Under the pieces are notes generated by a model. That model did no database searches, was not told the origin of the DNA, and was given only the letters and a program-made list of their open reading frames with translations. Positions 1 to 8,493 of a stretch of 15,691 bases of DNA are shown here, piece after piece; the stretch's first letter is position 1, and every line of letters begins with the position of its first letter. The DNA is from an uncultured Rhodospirillales bacterium (lineage in GTDB: Bacteria > Pseudomonadota > Alphaproteobacteria > Acetobacterales > Acetobacteraceae): positions 1-15,691 of the forward strand of contig CAIYPH010000389.1 in assembly GCA_903928045.1 (NCBI GenBank). The letters run 5' to 3'. Position numbers and translations under genes: made by a program.

Positions 1-420
1 GAAGCGTTCGACATGATGCAGGCGATGAACACCGGCCATGACGGCTCGATGTCCACCATCCACTCCAACAACACCCGCGACGCGGTCATCCGTATCGAGA
101 ACATGGTGCAGATGGGCTCGATGGGCCTGCCGCTGTCGGCCATTCGTACCCAGATCGTCTCGGCGGTCGACCTCATCGTCCAGGTCGAGCGCCAGCGCGA
201 CGGCGGCCGCCGTGTCACCCAGGTGACCGAGGTGTGCGGCATGGAAGGCGACATCGTCCTGCTCAACGACATCTTCAAGTTCCATATCGACGGGGAAGGC
301 TCCGACGGCCGCCTGCGTGGCCACTACAAAACGGTCCATGCCCGCCCGGCCTTCCAGTCGCGCATCTCCTACTTCGGGCTCGACCGGGCCTGGGCATCGG
401 CGCTGGAGGAGACCCTCTAG
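1..420 (+). CDS. cpaF: Tad/Flp pilus assembly ATPase CpaF/TadA, C-terminal part (5' end outside window)
   Basis: This is the last 139 residues of the secretion ATPase that powers assembly of Tad (Flp, type IVc) pili from the cytoplasmic face of the inner membrane. Reading frame 1 is open from the first base. It begins EAFDMMQAMNTGHDGS and continues with STIHSN, the His-box region typical of CpaF/TadA and other VirB11-like ATPases. The conserved stretch SAIRTQIVSAVDLIVQ and the TEVCGMEGDI segment follow, both characteristic of the CpaF C-terminus. Walker A and Walker B lie upstream of the window. The stop at 418-420 is followed after five bases by tadB, so the genes are surely co-transcribed. 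The family call is very secure; only the 5' limit is unknown. Confidence 0.95.
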   Translation, partial: EAFDMMQAMNTGHDGSMSTIHSNNTRDAVIRIENMVQMGSMGLPLSAIRTQIVSAVDLIVQVERQRDGGRRVTQVTEVCGMEGDIVLLNDIFKFHIDGEGSDGRLRGHYKTVHARPAFQSRISYFGLDRAWASALEETL

Positions 421-425
421 CCGCC

Positions 426-1388
426 ATGAACCATCTCCCGCTCCTCCTCCTGTTCGCCTTCGTCGGGCTCAGCGGCCTCGGCTTCACTGCGTTCCTGGTC
501 GTCACCGGCCAGTCGCGCCAGGAGCGGCTGCGCCAGCGCTTCCAGACTGCCACGGCGCCGCACATGCGGATGCGCAAGATCGAGCCGGTGCGGGTTATCC
601 GCAACGCGGAGCCCGAGAAGGCCAACTCGCCCACCGACCGCGCCGCGCGCATCTTCGGCTTCGAGGCGGACCGCCCGGAGCAATATCCGCTGAAGTGGTG
701 GATGGTATTGCTGATTGTTCTCGTGGTGGCGCGCCTCATCTCGGGCGTGATCATCGGCATCATCGGCCCTTCCGGCTGGGTTTCGATGCCGGCGATATGG
801 GTGATGGGGAGCCGCACCATCTTCAACATGATGGTGCTGCGCCGTCGCGCCAAACTCTATGGCCAATTCCCCGACTGCCTCTCGATGATCGTCCGTTCCG
901 TGCGCGCTGGCGTGCCGCTGACCGAGGCAATCCGCATCGTCGCCAAGGAGAGCCCGGAACCCTCGTCGGTCGAGTTCGCTCGCGTCGCCGGCGATCTCGC
1001 GATCGGCACGCCGATCTCCGAGGCCCTCAAATCCATGGCTGACCGCAACGAGATCACCGAATTCCGCTTCTTCGCCACCGCGCTCACCCTGCAAAGCCAG
1101 ACCGGCGGGCGCCTCGGTGAGACACTTGATAACCTCGGCGGCATCGTGCGCAAGCGCATGGCACTGAAGTCGCGTGGCCGAGCATTGGCGTCAGAGGCCC
1201 GCACGACCGCGCTGATCCTCGGCTGTCTGCCCGTCCTGGCCGCCGGCGCGCTCTACTTCCTCAATCCCAGCTACATCAGCATCCTGTTCACCGACCCCAC
1301 CGGCAACATGATCCTTGCCGCCGCCTGCGTGATGCTCGGCATCGGTGCCTTCATCATGCGCACCATTATCGAAAAGGCGCTCGCATGA
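426..1388 (+). CDS. tadB: Tad pilus inner-membrane platform protein TadB
   Basis: A 320-residue polytopic protein of the T2SF/GspF family, one of the two Tad platform proteins that anchor the CpaF ATPase at the inner membrane. An N-terminal hydrophobic segment (about residues 3-25) is followed by a basic cytoplasmic stretch and a hydrophobic hairpin around residues 95-135. The GspF core contains FPDCLSMIVRSVRAGVPLTEA, and two C-terminal membrane segments follow (LILGCLPVLAAGALYFLNP, then AAACVMLGIGAFIM). The start at 426 is chosen because it begins the hydrophobic segment five bases after the cpaF stop and gives the usual TadB length. A longer in-frame reading from 234 would overlap cpaF and adds only basic low-complexity residues. 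Its stop overlaps the tadC start (ATGA at 1385-1388), indicating translational coupling. Confidence 0.93.
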   Translation: MNHLPLLLLFAFVGLSGLGFTAFLVVTGQSRQERLRQRFQTATAPHMRMRKIEPVRVIRNAEPEKANSPTDRAARIFGFEADRPEQYPLKWWMVLLIVLVVARLISGVIIGIIGPSGWVSMPAIWVMGSRTIFNMMVLRRRAKLYGQFPDCLSMIVRSVRAGVPLTEAIRIVAKESPEPSSVEFARVAGDLAIGTPISEALKSMADRNEITEFRFFATALTLQSQTGGRLGETLDNLGGIVRKRMALKSRGRALASEARTTALILGCLPVLAAGALYFLNPSYISILFTDPTGNMILAAACVMLGIGAFIMRTIIEKALA

Positions 1389-2326
1389 TCGGCATGGCGG
1401 CACTCAAGATCGGTTTCGGCGTCTCGCTGACGCTGTTCGGGGTCGCCGGCTTCATGATGCGCAACGTGAGCCGCGACCAGCGCGCGACGGTACGCCTGCA
1501 GTCCCTGGCCGGCGGCGGTGCCGCCCGCGGCGCGACCGATGTCAAGCCGACGGTCGATCCGCGCGATGCGGTGAAGATGCTGTCCAATCTCGGCCAGGGG
1601 ATTCTCAAAAGCGGCGTCGTATCGGGGCAGACCGTCGAGGCGGTGCAGAAGAGCCTTGAGGGTGCGGGTATCCGCAACCGCAACGCGGTCGGCGCCTTTG
1701 TCGCAGCCAAGCTGATGCTCGCGGTCGGACTGCCGCTGATGCTGTTCATCGTGCTGCATCGCTGGGAGCTCGACTCTCTGGTGCGCAACATGATCCTTGC
1801 CGCCAGCGCCGTCGGCGGGCTGCTCGCCCCTGACTATTTCGTGCGCAGCCTGCGCAAGCGCTACCAGAAGGCGATCGCCGACGGGCTGCCCGACACGCTC
1901 GACATGCTGGTGATGTGCGCCGAATCCGGCCTCAGCCTGGAGCCGGCGATCCAGCGCGTCGGCGCCGAGATCCACGGCGCCCATCCCGCCATTGCCAACG
2001 AGCTGATGCTGACCGCCGGCGAGTTCCAGATCAGCACCGACAGCCACGCCGTGCTGGACAATCTCGGCGAGCGCACCGGTATCCCGCAGGTCCGCCGCGT
2101 GGTCGCCACGCTGCAACAAACCATGCAGTACGGCACGCCGCTCGCTGAGGCGCTCCGTGTCTTGTCGGCTGAGATGCGCCAGGAGATCTTAACGCAATTC
2201 GAAGAGAAGGCCGCTAAGTTGCCGGTGCTGCTTACGTTGCCGATGATCCTCTTCATCCTGCCCACCATGTTCATGATTGTAGGGGGCCCGGCAGTTTTGC
2301 AGGTGATGCGTATCTTCAGCAAATGA
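1385..2326 (+). CDS. tadC: Tad pilus inner-membrane platform protein TadC
   Basis: A 313-residue second GspF-family platform protein of the Tad pilus, expected to pair with TadB in the inner membrane. It has an N-terminal hydrophobic segment, a central hydrophobic pair around residues 100-150, and the diagnostic GspF stretch LPDTLDMLVMCAESGLSLEP. The C-terminus is a long hydrophobic segment containing LPVLLTLPMILFILPTMFMI. The ATG at 1385 overlaps the tadB stop by four bases; a second in-frame ATG at 1394 is possible but does not change the protein materially. Order (ATPase, TadB, TadC, TadD) and length match Tad loci of alphaproteobacteria. Confidence 0.93.
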   Translation: MIGMAALKIGFGVSLTLFGVAGFMMRNVSRDQRATVRLQSLAGGGAARGATDVKPTVDPRDAVKMLSNLGQGILKSGVVSGQTVEAVQKSLEGAGIRNRNAVGAFVAAKLMLAVGLPLMLFIVLHRWELDSLVRNMILAASAVGGLLAPDYFVRSLRKRYQKAIADGLPDTLDMLVMCAESGLSLEPAIQRVGAEIHGAHPAIANELMLTAGEFQISTDSHAVLDNLGERTGIPQVRRVVATLQQTMQYGTPLAEALRVLSAEMRQEILTQFEEKAAKLPVLLTLPMILFILPTMFMIVGGPAVLQVMRIFSK

Positions 2327-2351
2327 GTACCCCCAGATGCGTTGCCCAGAC

Positions 2352-3077
2352 ATGCGTTGGTTGTCCGTCCCCCTCCTGCTCTCCGCCCTCTCGGCCTGCG
2401 GCGCGCCGACGCAGACGGCTGGCAGCTCCAACCTCCGAATCGCCGATGCGGCGCTCAGCTCCGGATCGCCGCAGGTCGCCCTCCAGGTCCTTGACAACAC
2501 GCTGAAGTCGGATCCGCGCAACCTCGAAGCGCTGTTGCGGCAGGGAAAGGCGAACGTGCAGGCCGGCAATACCGCTGCCGCCGAAGCAAGCTTCCGCCGC
2601 GCCATCGCTGTTGATGCAGGGAATACCGAGGCCCACACCGGGCTCGGCAAGGTACTCCTCGCCAGCAATGTCGCCGAGGCGGAGACCCATTTCGCCCTGG
2701 TCGCCGAGCGCGAAAGCGGCAACACCGCCGTGCTCAACAATCTCGGCGTCGCGCGGGACATCCAGGGCAAGCACGCCGAAGCGCAGGAGGCCTATCGCAA
2801 GGCCCTCACGGTCAACCCCGGGCTCGCCTCGGCGCAGCAGAACCTGGCGTTGTCGCTGGCCATCTCCGGCCGGCCCCAGGAAGGCGCGGTGATGCTCAAC
2901 CAACTCGCCAACGCCGGCACCGGCGGCCGCAAGGTGCGTGACAACCTCGCCGTCGCCCTCGCCCTCGCCGGCGAAACCGCCCAGGCCGGCCAGGTGCTGC
3001 GCGAAGAACTCAACCCCACCGATACCGCCACCGCCCTCGATGGCTATCGCGCCCTCAAGCCGCGCGCTGTTCCGTAG
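2352..3077 (+). CDS. tadD: TadD-like tetratricopeptide-repeat lipoprotein of the Tad pilus locus
   Basis: A protein of 241 residues that begins with a lipoprotein signal: MRWLSVPLLLSALSAC, with lipobox LSAC and predicted lipidated Cys16. The rest is a run of TPR helices, for example NLEALLRQGKANVQAGNTAA, then AEASFRRAIAVDAGNTEAH and NLGVARDIQGKHAEAQEAYR. TadD proteins are TPR lipoproteins thought to help the Tad secretin or pilus assembly in the envelope. The ATG at 2352 is preferred because it puts the basic residue directly before the hydrophobic core; an in-frame ATG at 2337 adds five residues (MRCPD) and cannot be excluded, since neither start has a clear ribosome-binding site. It lies 25 bases after tadC in the same operon. 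Its stop is nine bases from the stop of the convergent SH3 gene, leaving almost no room for a separate terminator. Confidence 0.8.
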   Translation: MRWLSVPLLLSALSACGAPTQTAGSSNLRIADAALSSGSPQVALQVLDNTLKSDPRNLEALLRQGKANVQAGNTAAAEASFRRAIAVDAGNTEAHTGLGKVLLASNVAEAETHFALVAERESGNTAVLNNLGVARDIQGKHAEAQEAYRKALTVNPGLASAQQNLALSLAISGRPQEGAVMLNQLANAGTGGRKVRDNLAVALALAGETAQAGQVLREELNPTDTATALDGYRALKPRAVP

Positions 3078-3086
3078 CCGTCGAGA

Positions 3087-3992
3087 TCAGTTGACCGCCT
3101 CATTGGGGTAGACCCCCCAGATATCCTCGCGCTTCAGCCAGCCGCGATACTCGCCTACCTGCATTTCGCACCAGGCCTTGCCCGCCTCGCAGGAGCGGAT
3201 CCGCCCGACCACGCCGGGCTTCAGCACCGCCACCGCCGCCGCATCCTCGGCGGCGGATTTGCGCAGCACCCGCTCCTTGCCCCGCACCACAAAGCTGCGA
3301 CGCCCGACCAGGGTGGCGGAATGCACCCATCCCTTCACGCCGTCCTGATCAACGATCAACCGCCAGATATCGAACTCGCGTTCGATCTCCACCGGCAAGT
3401 CACGACGGTGATACTGCCACTCAATCGGGTAGCGCGTGCCCGGCCCGGTGCGGAGATTGACCTCATCCGATCGCAGGGACGCCCAGCGCGGCAGCGCCGC
3501 CTTCCCCCCCTCCGCCGGCCGCACGGCGCTTTGGGCGGCGGCACTGGTCGCTGCTGCCGCGGCCGCGCCGGTGGCGAGAGCGGAAGCGGAAGCGGAAGCG
3601 GGCGCCGGGGCGGCCGGAACGGGTGCCACCGGCGCAGCCGGATCGGCGCCCCCCGGCTTAGCCGGCGGGGCTTTGCCGCCGGGTGGCTTGGCGGTGGTCG
3701 CTTTCGCCGGCGGCGGCTTCTGCGCATGCGTATTGGCGGGCGGCTGCACCACCGGCGGCGGCTTGCCGGGATCGGACTTGCCGAGCAGCGATGGCGAGGC
3801 CAGCGGCGCCACCTGCTGCACCCCCGCGCGTGGCGCCGGCGCCGGCGGATTGCTCAACGGCGTCACCTGCGGGGCGGCCGGCGCCGCGGTCTTGGAAGGC
3901 GCCTGCAACACGCCGGTCGCAGGCAGGGTCTGCGCGCGCGCCGGGGCGGCGAGCAGCACGAAACCGGAGAGAATCAGAGCGCGGCACTGCAT
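3087..3992 (-). CDS. Exported protein with Pro/Ala-rich linker and two SH3-like domains
   Basis: A 301-residue protein with three parts. Residues 1-20 are a signal peptide (hydrophobic core LILSGFVLLAAP, likely cleavage after ARA). Residues 21 to about 165 are a low-complexity Pro/Ala/Lys linker. Residues about 170-297 form two bacterial SH3-like modules; the first contains EVNLRTGPGTRYP and VKGWVHSATLVG, the second contains VGRIRSCEAGKAWC and YRGWLKREDIWGVY. This resembles the SH3_4 type of periplasmic proteins, probably binding cell wall. The start at 3992 has a good Shine-Dalgarno (GGAGG, about six bases upstream); an upstream in-frame extension would run into hyuB and is rejected. It follows hyuB after 32 bases on the same strand, an odd partner for hydantoinase genes, so co-transcription may be incidental. 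Substrate unknown. Confidence 0.82.
   Translation of the reverse strand: MQCRALILSGFVLLAAPARAQTLPATGVLQAPSKTAAPAAPQVTPLSNPPAPAPRAGVQQVAPLASPSLLGKSDPGKPPPVVQPPANTHAQKPPPAKATTAKPPGGKAPPAKPGGADPAAPVAPVPAAPAPASASASALATGAAAAAATSAAAQSAVRPAEGGKAALPRWASLRSDEVNLRTGPGTRYPIEWQYHRRDLPVEIEREFDIWRLIVDQDGVKGWVHSATLVGRRSFVVRGKERVLRKSAAEDAAAVAVLKPGVVGRIRSCEAGKAWCEMQVGEYRGWLKREDIWGVYPNEAVN
3579..3602 (+). repeat. Hexanucleotide tandem repeat (AGCGGA, nearly four units)
   Basis: Three exact copies of AGCGGA and a fourth ending in G instead of A lie inside the linker of the SH3 gene. On the coding (minus) strand they encode an alternating Ala-Ser run (about residues 131-138). Unit length is a multiple of three, so slippage would change linker length without shifting frame. 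No second allele is available here to show that it varies. Confidence 0.8.
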
Positions 3993-4024
3993 GGCCCCTC
4001 CGTGCCAAGTCCCGCCGTATCGGG

Positions 4025-5665
4025 TCAAGCGTCCTGCAATGCGGTCACCGCGCCATCGGCCCGATCCGCCGCGCGCAAGCCGGCGGATCGCAGTCCGGGT
4101 TCGCCATATCCCGCCCCGCCGCCGACCGCGATGGTGACGATGTCGCCCTTGCGCAGCGGCGCCTTGTCCTTGGATTTCAGCCGGATCACCACCCCGTCGC
4201 GCAGGATCTCGCAATAGCCGGTGCTTCCCGGAGCCCCGCCGAACAACCCCTGCGGCGCGTGGCGGAAGCGGTCCGAGTAGAGCGCGATCTGCACGTCGTC
4301 GCAGATGATCTCGAAGCGGCGGAGGAAGCCGAGGCCGCCGCGATGGGCACCATCCCCGGCGCTATCGGCGCGCAGGCTGTATTCCAGCACGCGGAAGAAC
4401 GAAAAATCCTGATCCAGCGCCTCCACCGGCGTGTTCGAGCAGTTGGAGAGCGGCCCGTCCACCGCGTCGCAGCCATCCGATTCCGCGGTCGCGCCGAGCC
4501 CGCCGCCGTAGATTTCGAGGTAGACGCTCCAGCCATCCGGCCCGAGATGGGAGAGCACCCCCACCGTCGTGGTATCGAACCCCGGCGCCACCACCTGGCC
4601 AGGCACCGCCTGTGACAGTGCCTTCATGGTCGCGTTCCAGGCGCGGAAACACGCTTCCATGCGCGCCCGCACGGGCGCGGGATGGCGCGGATTGAGCAGC
4701 GAGCCATGCGGCGCGCTGATGCTGACCGGGCGCGCCGCGCCGGCGTTGAAAGGGATGTCCGGGCTGGTGAGCGCCGCCTTCACCGCCGAGAGCGCCGCCG
4801 AAATGGTGGAGGCGAAGGGCGCGTTGAGGTTGGTGCCGACCTGCGGCGCGGTGCCGCCGAAATCGAGCGCGATGGTGTCGCCCTTCACCGTCACCGCGAC
4901 GCGCACCGGCAGCGGCGCCTCGCTGATGCCGTCGTCATCCACCATGTCCTCGCCATGGTAGACGCCATCAGGCACCCGGCTGATGGCGGCGCGCATGCGG
5001 GCCTCGGAATAGTCCTGCAGCGCGGCCATCACCGCGGTGAGTTTCTCCGCGCCATAGCGGGCGGCGAGTTCGCGCAGCCGGGCGGCGCCGATCGCGTTGG
5101 CGGCCATCTGGGCGTCGAAGTCGCCCATGGTCTGGTTCGGCACCCGCACATTGGCGCGCAGCAGCCGTTCGAAATTGCCGCCGTGCCAGTCCCGTTTCAT
5201 GTTCCACTTCATCGGCGGGATGATCAGCCCCTCGGCGTAGACGTCCGCCGCGTGCGGGTTGAGGCCGGGGCTCCCGCCGCCGAGATCGAGGTGATGCGCC
5301 ACCGAGGCGGAGAAGCCGATCACCTTGCCGCCGAAGAAGATCGGGTGGAACAGGAACACGTCCTGCAGATGCTGGCCGCCGGAATAGGGGTCGTTGATGG
5401 CGAAGAAATCGTCCTCTTCCAGCGTCTCGATCGGGTAGAGCCGGGCGCAGGGCTGGAAGATGTGGCCGATGGTGCCGAGTTGCATCGGGATCAGCTCAGC
5501 CTGGGCGATGGTGTTGCCCTTGGCATCGAGCAGGGCGGCGGATCCGTCGCGGGCCTCGCGCAACACGGTGGAGAAGGCCGAGCGCACCAACTTGGCCCCC
5601 ATCTCGCGCGCCGCGGCGATGATGGCCTGGCTGATGATGGCATAGTCGACCGGATCGAGTGTCAT
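4025..5665 (-). CDS. hyuB: Hydantoinase/oxoprolinase subunit B (HyuB family)
   Basis: A 546-residue protein spanning the whole Hydantoinase_B family, whose members pair with HyuA-type subunits in ATP-dependent opening of hydantoin, N-methylhydantoin or 5-oxoproline rings; acetone carboxylase alpha subunits are relatives. Diagnostic stretches are the N-terminal LDPVDYAIISQAII, then FAINDPYSGGQHLQDV (about 88-103), AHHLDLGG (123-130), DAVDGPLSNCSNTPVEALD and the glycine-rich GDGAHRGGLGFLRRFE near the C-terminus. Length is normal for the family and no key block is missing. The ATG at 5663-5665 overlaps the hyuA stop (four shared bases), with GGAG about seven bases upstream, so translation is coupled to hyuA. 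The exact substrate cannot be read from the sequence. Confidence 0.92.
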   Translation of the reverse strand: MTLDPVDYAIISQAIIAAAREMGAKLVRSAFSTVLREARDGSAALLDAKGNTIAQAELIPMQLGTIGHIFQPCARLYPIETLEEDDFFAINDPYSGGQHLQDVFLFHPIFFGGKVIGFSASVAHHLDLGGGSPGLNPHAADVYAEGLIIPPMKWNMKRDWHGGNFERLLRANVRVPNQTMGDFDAQMAANAIGAARLRELAARYGAEKLTAVMAALQDYSEARMRAAISRVPDGVYHGEDMVDDDGISEAPLPVRVAVTVKGDTIALDFGGTAPQVGTNLNAPFASTISAALSAVKAALTSPDIPFNAGAARPVSISAPHGSLLNPRHPAPVRARMEACFRAWNATMKALSQAVPGQVVAPGFDTTTVGVLSHLGPDGWSVYLEIYGGGLGATAESDGCDAVDGPLSNCSNTPVEALDQDFSFFRVLEYSLRADSAGDGAHRGGLGFLRRFEIICDDVQIALYSDRFRHAPQGLFGGAPGSTGYCEILRDGVVIRLKSKDKAPLRKGDIVTIAVGGGAGYGEPGLRSAGLRAADRADGAVTALQDA

Positions 5666-7680
5666 ACCGCCGCTCCGCGCATCAAGATGTTGCCCTTGGA
5701 GTCCCGCTCGGCGCGCCAGCCCGGCGGCACCCAGATGGAGGAGGAATAGCCCTCGATCAGCGCCGGCCCGGCGACGCTCTCGCCCGCCGCGAGCCCGGCC
5801 GCATCGCGCAAGGCGGCGGTGACATCGGAAGTGCCCACCCGCACGGTGACTCCGGCCGGGCGGACGAGCGAGGTCGGCCGCTCGCGAAACTCTGGCAGCG
5901 CCTCGAGCCGGCGGCGGATGGTGCAGCGCAGGCCGACGATCTCGACCTTGCGGCCAGGTTCGCCGCCATGAAAATAGACCCGATGATGCGCCGCGGTGAA
6001 GGCGGCGGCGAGCCCGGCGGGGGTGAGCGTGGGCAGTTCGGCGGGGTCGATATCGACCGGGATCTCAAACGCCTGGCCGACGAAGCGCATATCGGCGGTA
6101 AGCGCGAAATCGAGGGCGCCTTCGAGCCCGAGGTCACGGAATTCCGCCGTCGCCTCCTCCTGGAAGCGCGCGAATATCTCACGCAGCACCCCGGGCGCCG
6201 CGGCATCGAGCGGGGTGCGGCGGGTGACGCCGATCGCCTTCATGAAATCCGCCGAAAGCAGCCCAAGCGCCGAAATCACCCCGGGATTGGGTGGCACCAA
6301 TATCTCCCGCACGCCGAGCTCGTCGGCGATCTCGGCGGCCAGCAGCGGCCCGGCGCCGCCGAACGGCAGCAGCGCGTAGTCGCGCGGATCGCGGCCGCGC
6401 TCGGTCGAGACCAGCTGCATCGCGCGCACGATATTGGCCACCGCGAGGCGGATCGCCGCCGCCGCCGCGCCCTGGATGTCGGTGCCGAGCCGGGCCGCGA
6501 TCGGCGCGAAGGCGGCATGGGCGGCGGCGACATCAAGCGTCATCGCGCCTCCGAGGAAGGCATCGGCGCGGATCGTGCCGCGCACCAGATGCGCGTCCGT
6601 CACCGTCGGCTCAGTGCCGCCGCGCCCGTAGCAGGCAGGGCCCGGCATGGCGCCGGCCGAGCGCGGGCCGACGCGCAACATGCCGCCGTCATCGATCCAC
6701 ACCAGGCTGCCGCCCCCGGCGCCGACGGAGACAATGTCGAGCACGGGAGTGCGGATCGGCAGCCCGTCGATCTCGGTCTCCGGCGCCATCGCGGCCTCGC
6801 CGTCAACCACCAGGGACACATCGGTCGAGGTGCCACCCATATCGAAGGTGATGAGGTTTCCCCGGCCCGACCGCGCCGCCTGCCGAATGGCACCCACCAC
6901 CCCAGCCGCCGGGCCGCTGAACAGGGCGGTGATCGCGGTCTGCCGCATCGCCACCGCCGGCAGCCGCCCGCCATTGGATTGCATGACGCTGAAATGCCCG
7001 GCGAATCCGGCCGCCGCCAAGGTCGCCTCAAAGCGGTCGAGATAGCGGTCGATCACCGGCTGCACATAGGCAGAGAGCGCGGTGGTCGAGGCGCGCTCGA
7101 ATTCGCGGAACTCCCGCGCCACGGCATGCGAGCAGGCGATGCGCAGCCCTGGCAAGGCGTCCTCGATCAACGCCCGCAGCCGCCGCTCATGGTCCGGCGC
7201 CGCATAGGCTGACAGCAGGCAGATCGCCACCGCATCGTAATTCCCCGCTGCCAGCGCCGGGATCAGCGCGCCACGAACCGCCCTCTCATCGAGCGGCAGG
7301 ATGACGCTGCCACCCGCATCCACGCGCTCCGGCACCTCGAAGCAATCCCGCCGCGCCACCGGCGGCGCCGGCTTGGCGTAGCGCAGGTCATAGATGTTGC
7401 GGCGGTCATGCCGCTGCAAAAACAGGATGTCGCGAAACCCCTGGGAGGTGACGAAGGCGATCCGCGCCCCCTTGCGCTCCAGGATGGCGTTGGTCGCCAC
7501 CGTCGAGCCATGCACGAGATCCGCAATATCCCCGGCCGCAATCCCCGCCGCGCCGATCGCCGCATAGGCCCCGATATCCGGGCTGTGCGGCGTGCTCGGC
7601 ACCTTCGCCACCTCGACCCGGCTGCCATCGACGGCGACGATATCGGTGAAAGTGCCGCCGACTTCGATGCCGACCCGCAT
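5662..7680 (-). CDS. hyuA: Hydantoinase/oxoprolinase subunit A (HyuA family, ATP-binding)
   Basis: A 672-residue ASKHA-fold subunit that uses ATP to activate a cyclic amide for ring opening with HyuB in the cytoplasm. The N-terminal phosphate loop is VGIEVGGTFTDIVAVDG (residues 3-19). The Hydant_A_N signature HGSTVATNAILERKG lies at 57-71. The second nucleotide loop FDMGGTSTDVSLV is at about 279-291, and FGGAGPLLAAEIADELG comes later, near the start of the C-terminal domain. Length fits stand-alone HyuA (about 650-700 residues). The start at 7680 puts the first loop at the very N-terminus as in relatives; its ribosome-binding site is weak. It follows the SDR gene after 25 bases. 5-oxoprolinase, N-methylhydantoinase and acetone-carboxylase-like roles remain open. 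Confidence 0.92.
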   Translation of the reverse strand: MRVGIEVGGTFTDIVAVDGSRVEVAKVPSTPHSPDIGAYAAIGAAGIAAGDIADLVHGSTVATNAILERKGARIAFVTSQGFRDILFLQRHDRRNIYDLRYAKPAPPVARRDCFEVPERVDAGGSVILPLDERAVRGALIPALAAGNYDAVAICLLSAYAAPDHERRLRALIEDALPGLRIACSHAVAREFREFERASTTALSAYVQPVIDRYLDRFEATLAAAGFAGHFSVMQSNGGRLPAVAMRQTAITALFSGPAAGVVGAIRQAARSGRGNLITFDMGGTSTDVSLVVDGEAAMAPETEIDGLPIRTPVLDIVSVGAGGGSLVWIDDGGMLRVGPRSAGAMPGPACYGRGGTEPTVTDAHLVRGTIRADAFLGGAMTLDVAAAHAAFAPIAARLGTDIQGAAAAAIRLAVANIVRAMQLVSTERGRDPRDYALLPFGGAGPLLAAEIADELGVREILVPPNPGVISALGLLSADFMKAIGVTRRTPLDAAAPGVLREIFARFQEEATAEFRDLGLEGALDFALTADMRFVGQAFEIPVDIDPAELPTLTPAGLAAAFTAAHHRVYFHGGEPGRKVEIVGLRCTIRRRLEALPEFRERPTSLVRPAGVTVRVGTSDVTAALRDAAGLAAGESVAGPALIEGYSSSIWVPPGWRAERDSKGNILMRGAAV

Positions 7681-7705
7681 GGCGTAACCCCGTCTCTTGT
7701 CCGGC

Positions 7706-8464
7706 TCAAATCATCCAACGCCCGCCATCGATAAGCAAGGACTGCCCGGTGACGAAGCGGCTGTCGGGCCCGGCGAGGAAGGCGACCACCCCGGCCACGT
7801 CATCGGGCGTGCCGATGAAGCCCATCGGGGTGCTCTGCTTGATGCGATCGATCACGCTGGCCGGCAGTCGGTCATGCGCCCGCGTGCCGATCGCCCCCGG
7901 CGCCACGGCATTCACATTGACGCGGAACGGAGCCAACTCGCGTGCCAACGCACGAGTGAACCCGATCACCCCCATTTTTGCCGCGCTGTAATCGACTAGG
8001 CCGGTATCGCCGTAGAAGGCTGATTCCGACGACATATTGATGATCTTCCCCGCCCCCCGCTCCCTCATCTGCGGCACCACCTGGCGGCTCGCGAGCATCG
8101 CCGAGCGCAGCGAGACCCGCAGCACGAACTCCCACACGTCAGGATCGGAATTCCAGAACTCACTCGCCCGCTCCCTGGCACTTTGGCCGACATTGTTGAA
8201 AAGGATGTCGATCCGACCGAACCGTGCGGTGATCTGCGCGAACGCCGCCTCAATCGCCGCGCGATCGGTACAGTCGATGGCAATCGGCAGTGCCGTGCGG
8301 CCGAGAGACGCAATCTCCTCGGCCAGCGTGGTCAGCCGATCGGCCTCAAGATCGATCACCGCGACATCGGCGCCGTCCCGCGCCAGGCGCAAAGCGCTGG
8401 CCCGGCCGATGCCGTTGGCGGCGCCGGTGACGACGGCGAACTGGTTGGTGAGTGGCATGGCCAT
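7706..8464 (-). CDS. Short-chain dehydrogenase/reductase (SDR), first gene of the hyu operon
   Basis: A 252-residue classical SDR, an NAD(P)-dependent oxidoreductase with a Rossmann fold. The cofactor motif TGAANGIG lies near the N-terminus. An Asp at the end of the second strand (VAVIDLEADRL) suggests NAD(H) preference. NNVG follows, the catalytic Ser is in INMSSESAF, and the catalytic Tyr and Lys are in YSAAK. The C-terminus has GQSLLIDGGR, usual for the family. The start at 8464 is chosen because GAGG sits eight bases upstream; ATG 8458 is an alternative. The open frame extends to 8677, but that extension is translated from repeat A and is not real protein. As the first gene of the SDR-hyuA-hyuB operon it probably oxidises or reduces a hydroxyl/carbonyl on the same substrate. 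Confidence 0.92.
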   Translation of the reverse strand: MAMPLTNQFAVVTGAANGIGRASALRLARDGADVAVIDLEADRLTTLAEEIASLGRTALPIAIDCTDRAAIEAAFAQITARFGRIDILFNNVGQSARERASEFWNSDPDVWEFVLRVSLRSAMLASRQVVPQMRERGAGKIINMSSESAFYGDTGLVDYSAAKMGVIGFTRALARELAPFRVNVNAVAPGAIGTRAHDRLPASVIDRIKQSTPMGFIGTPDDVAGVVAFLAGPDSRFVTGQSLLIDGGRWMI

Positions 8465-8493
8465 CGCAGCATCCTCAAAGGGGGAAGCAAGGG

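Noticed and set aside
234..425. Upstream-extended start for tadB
   Set aside because: The extension overlaps the cpaF end, has no membrane or family features, and the ATG at 426 gives the normal TadB N-terminus.
5659..7212. Long plus-strand open frame opposite hyuA (also 4682-5749 opposite hyuB)
   Set aside because: Arg/Gly/His-rich translations without motifs, fully antisense to well-supported hydantoinase genes.
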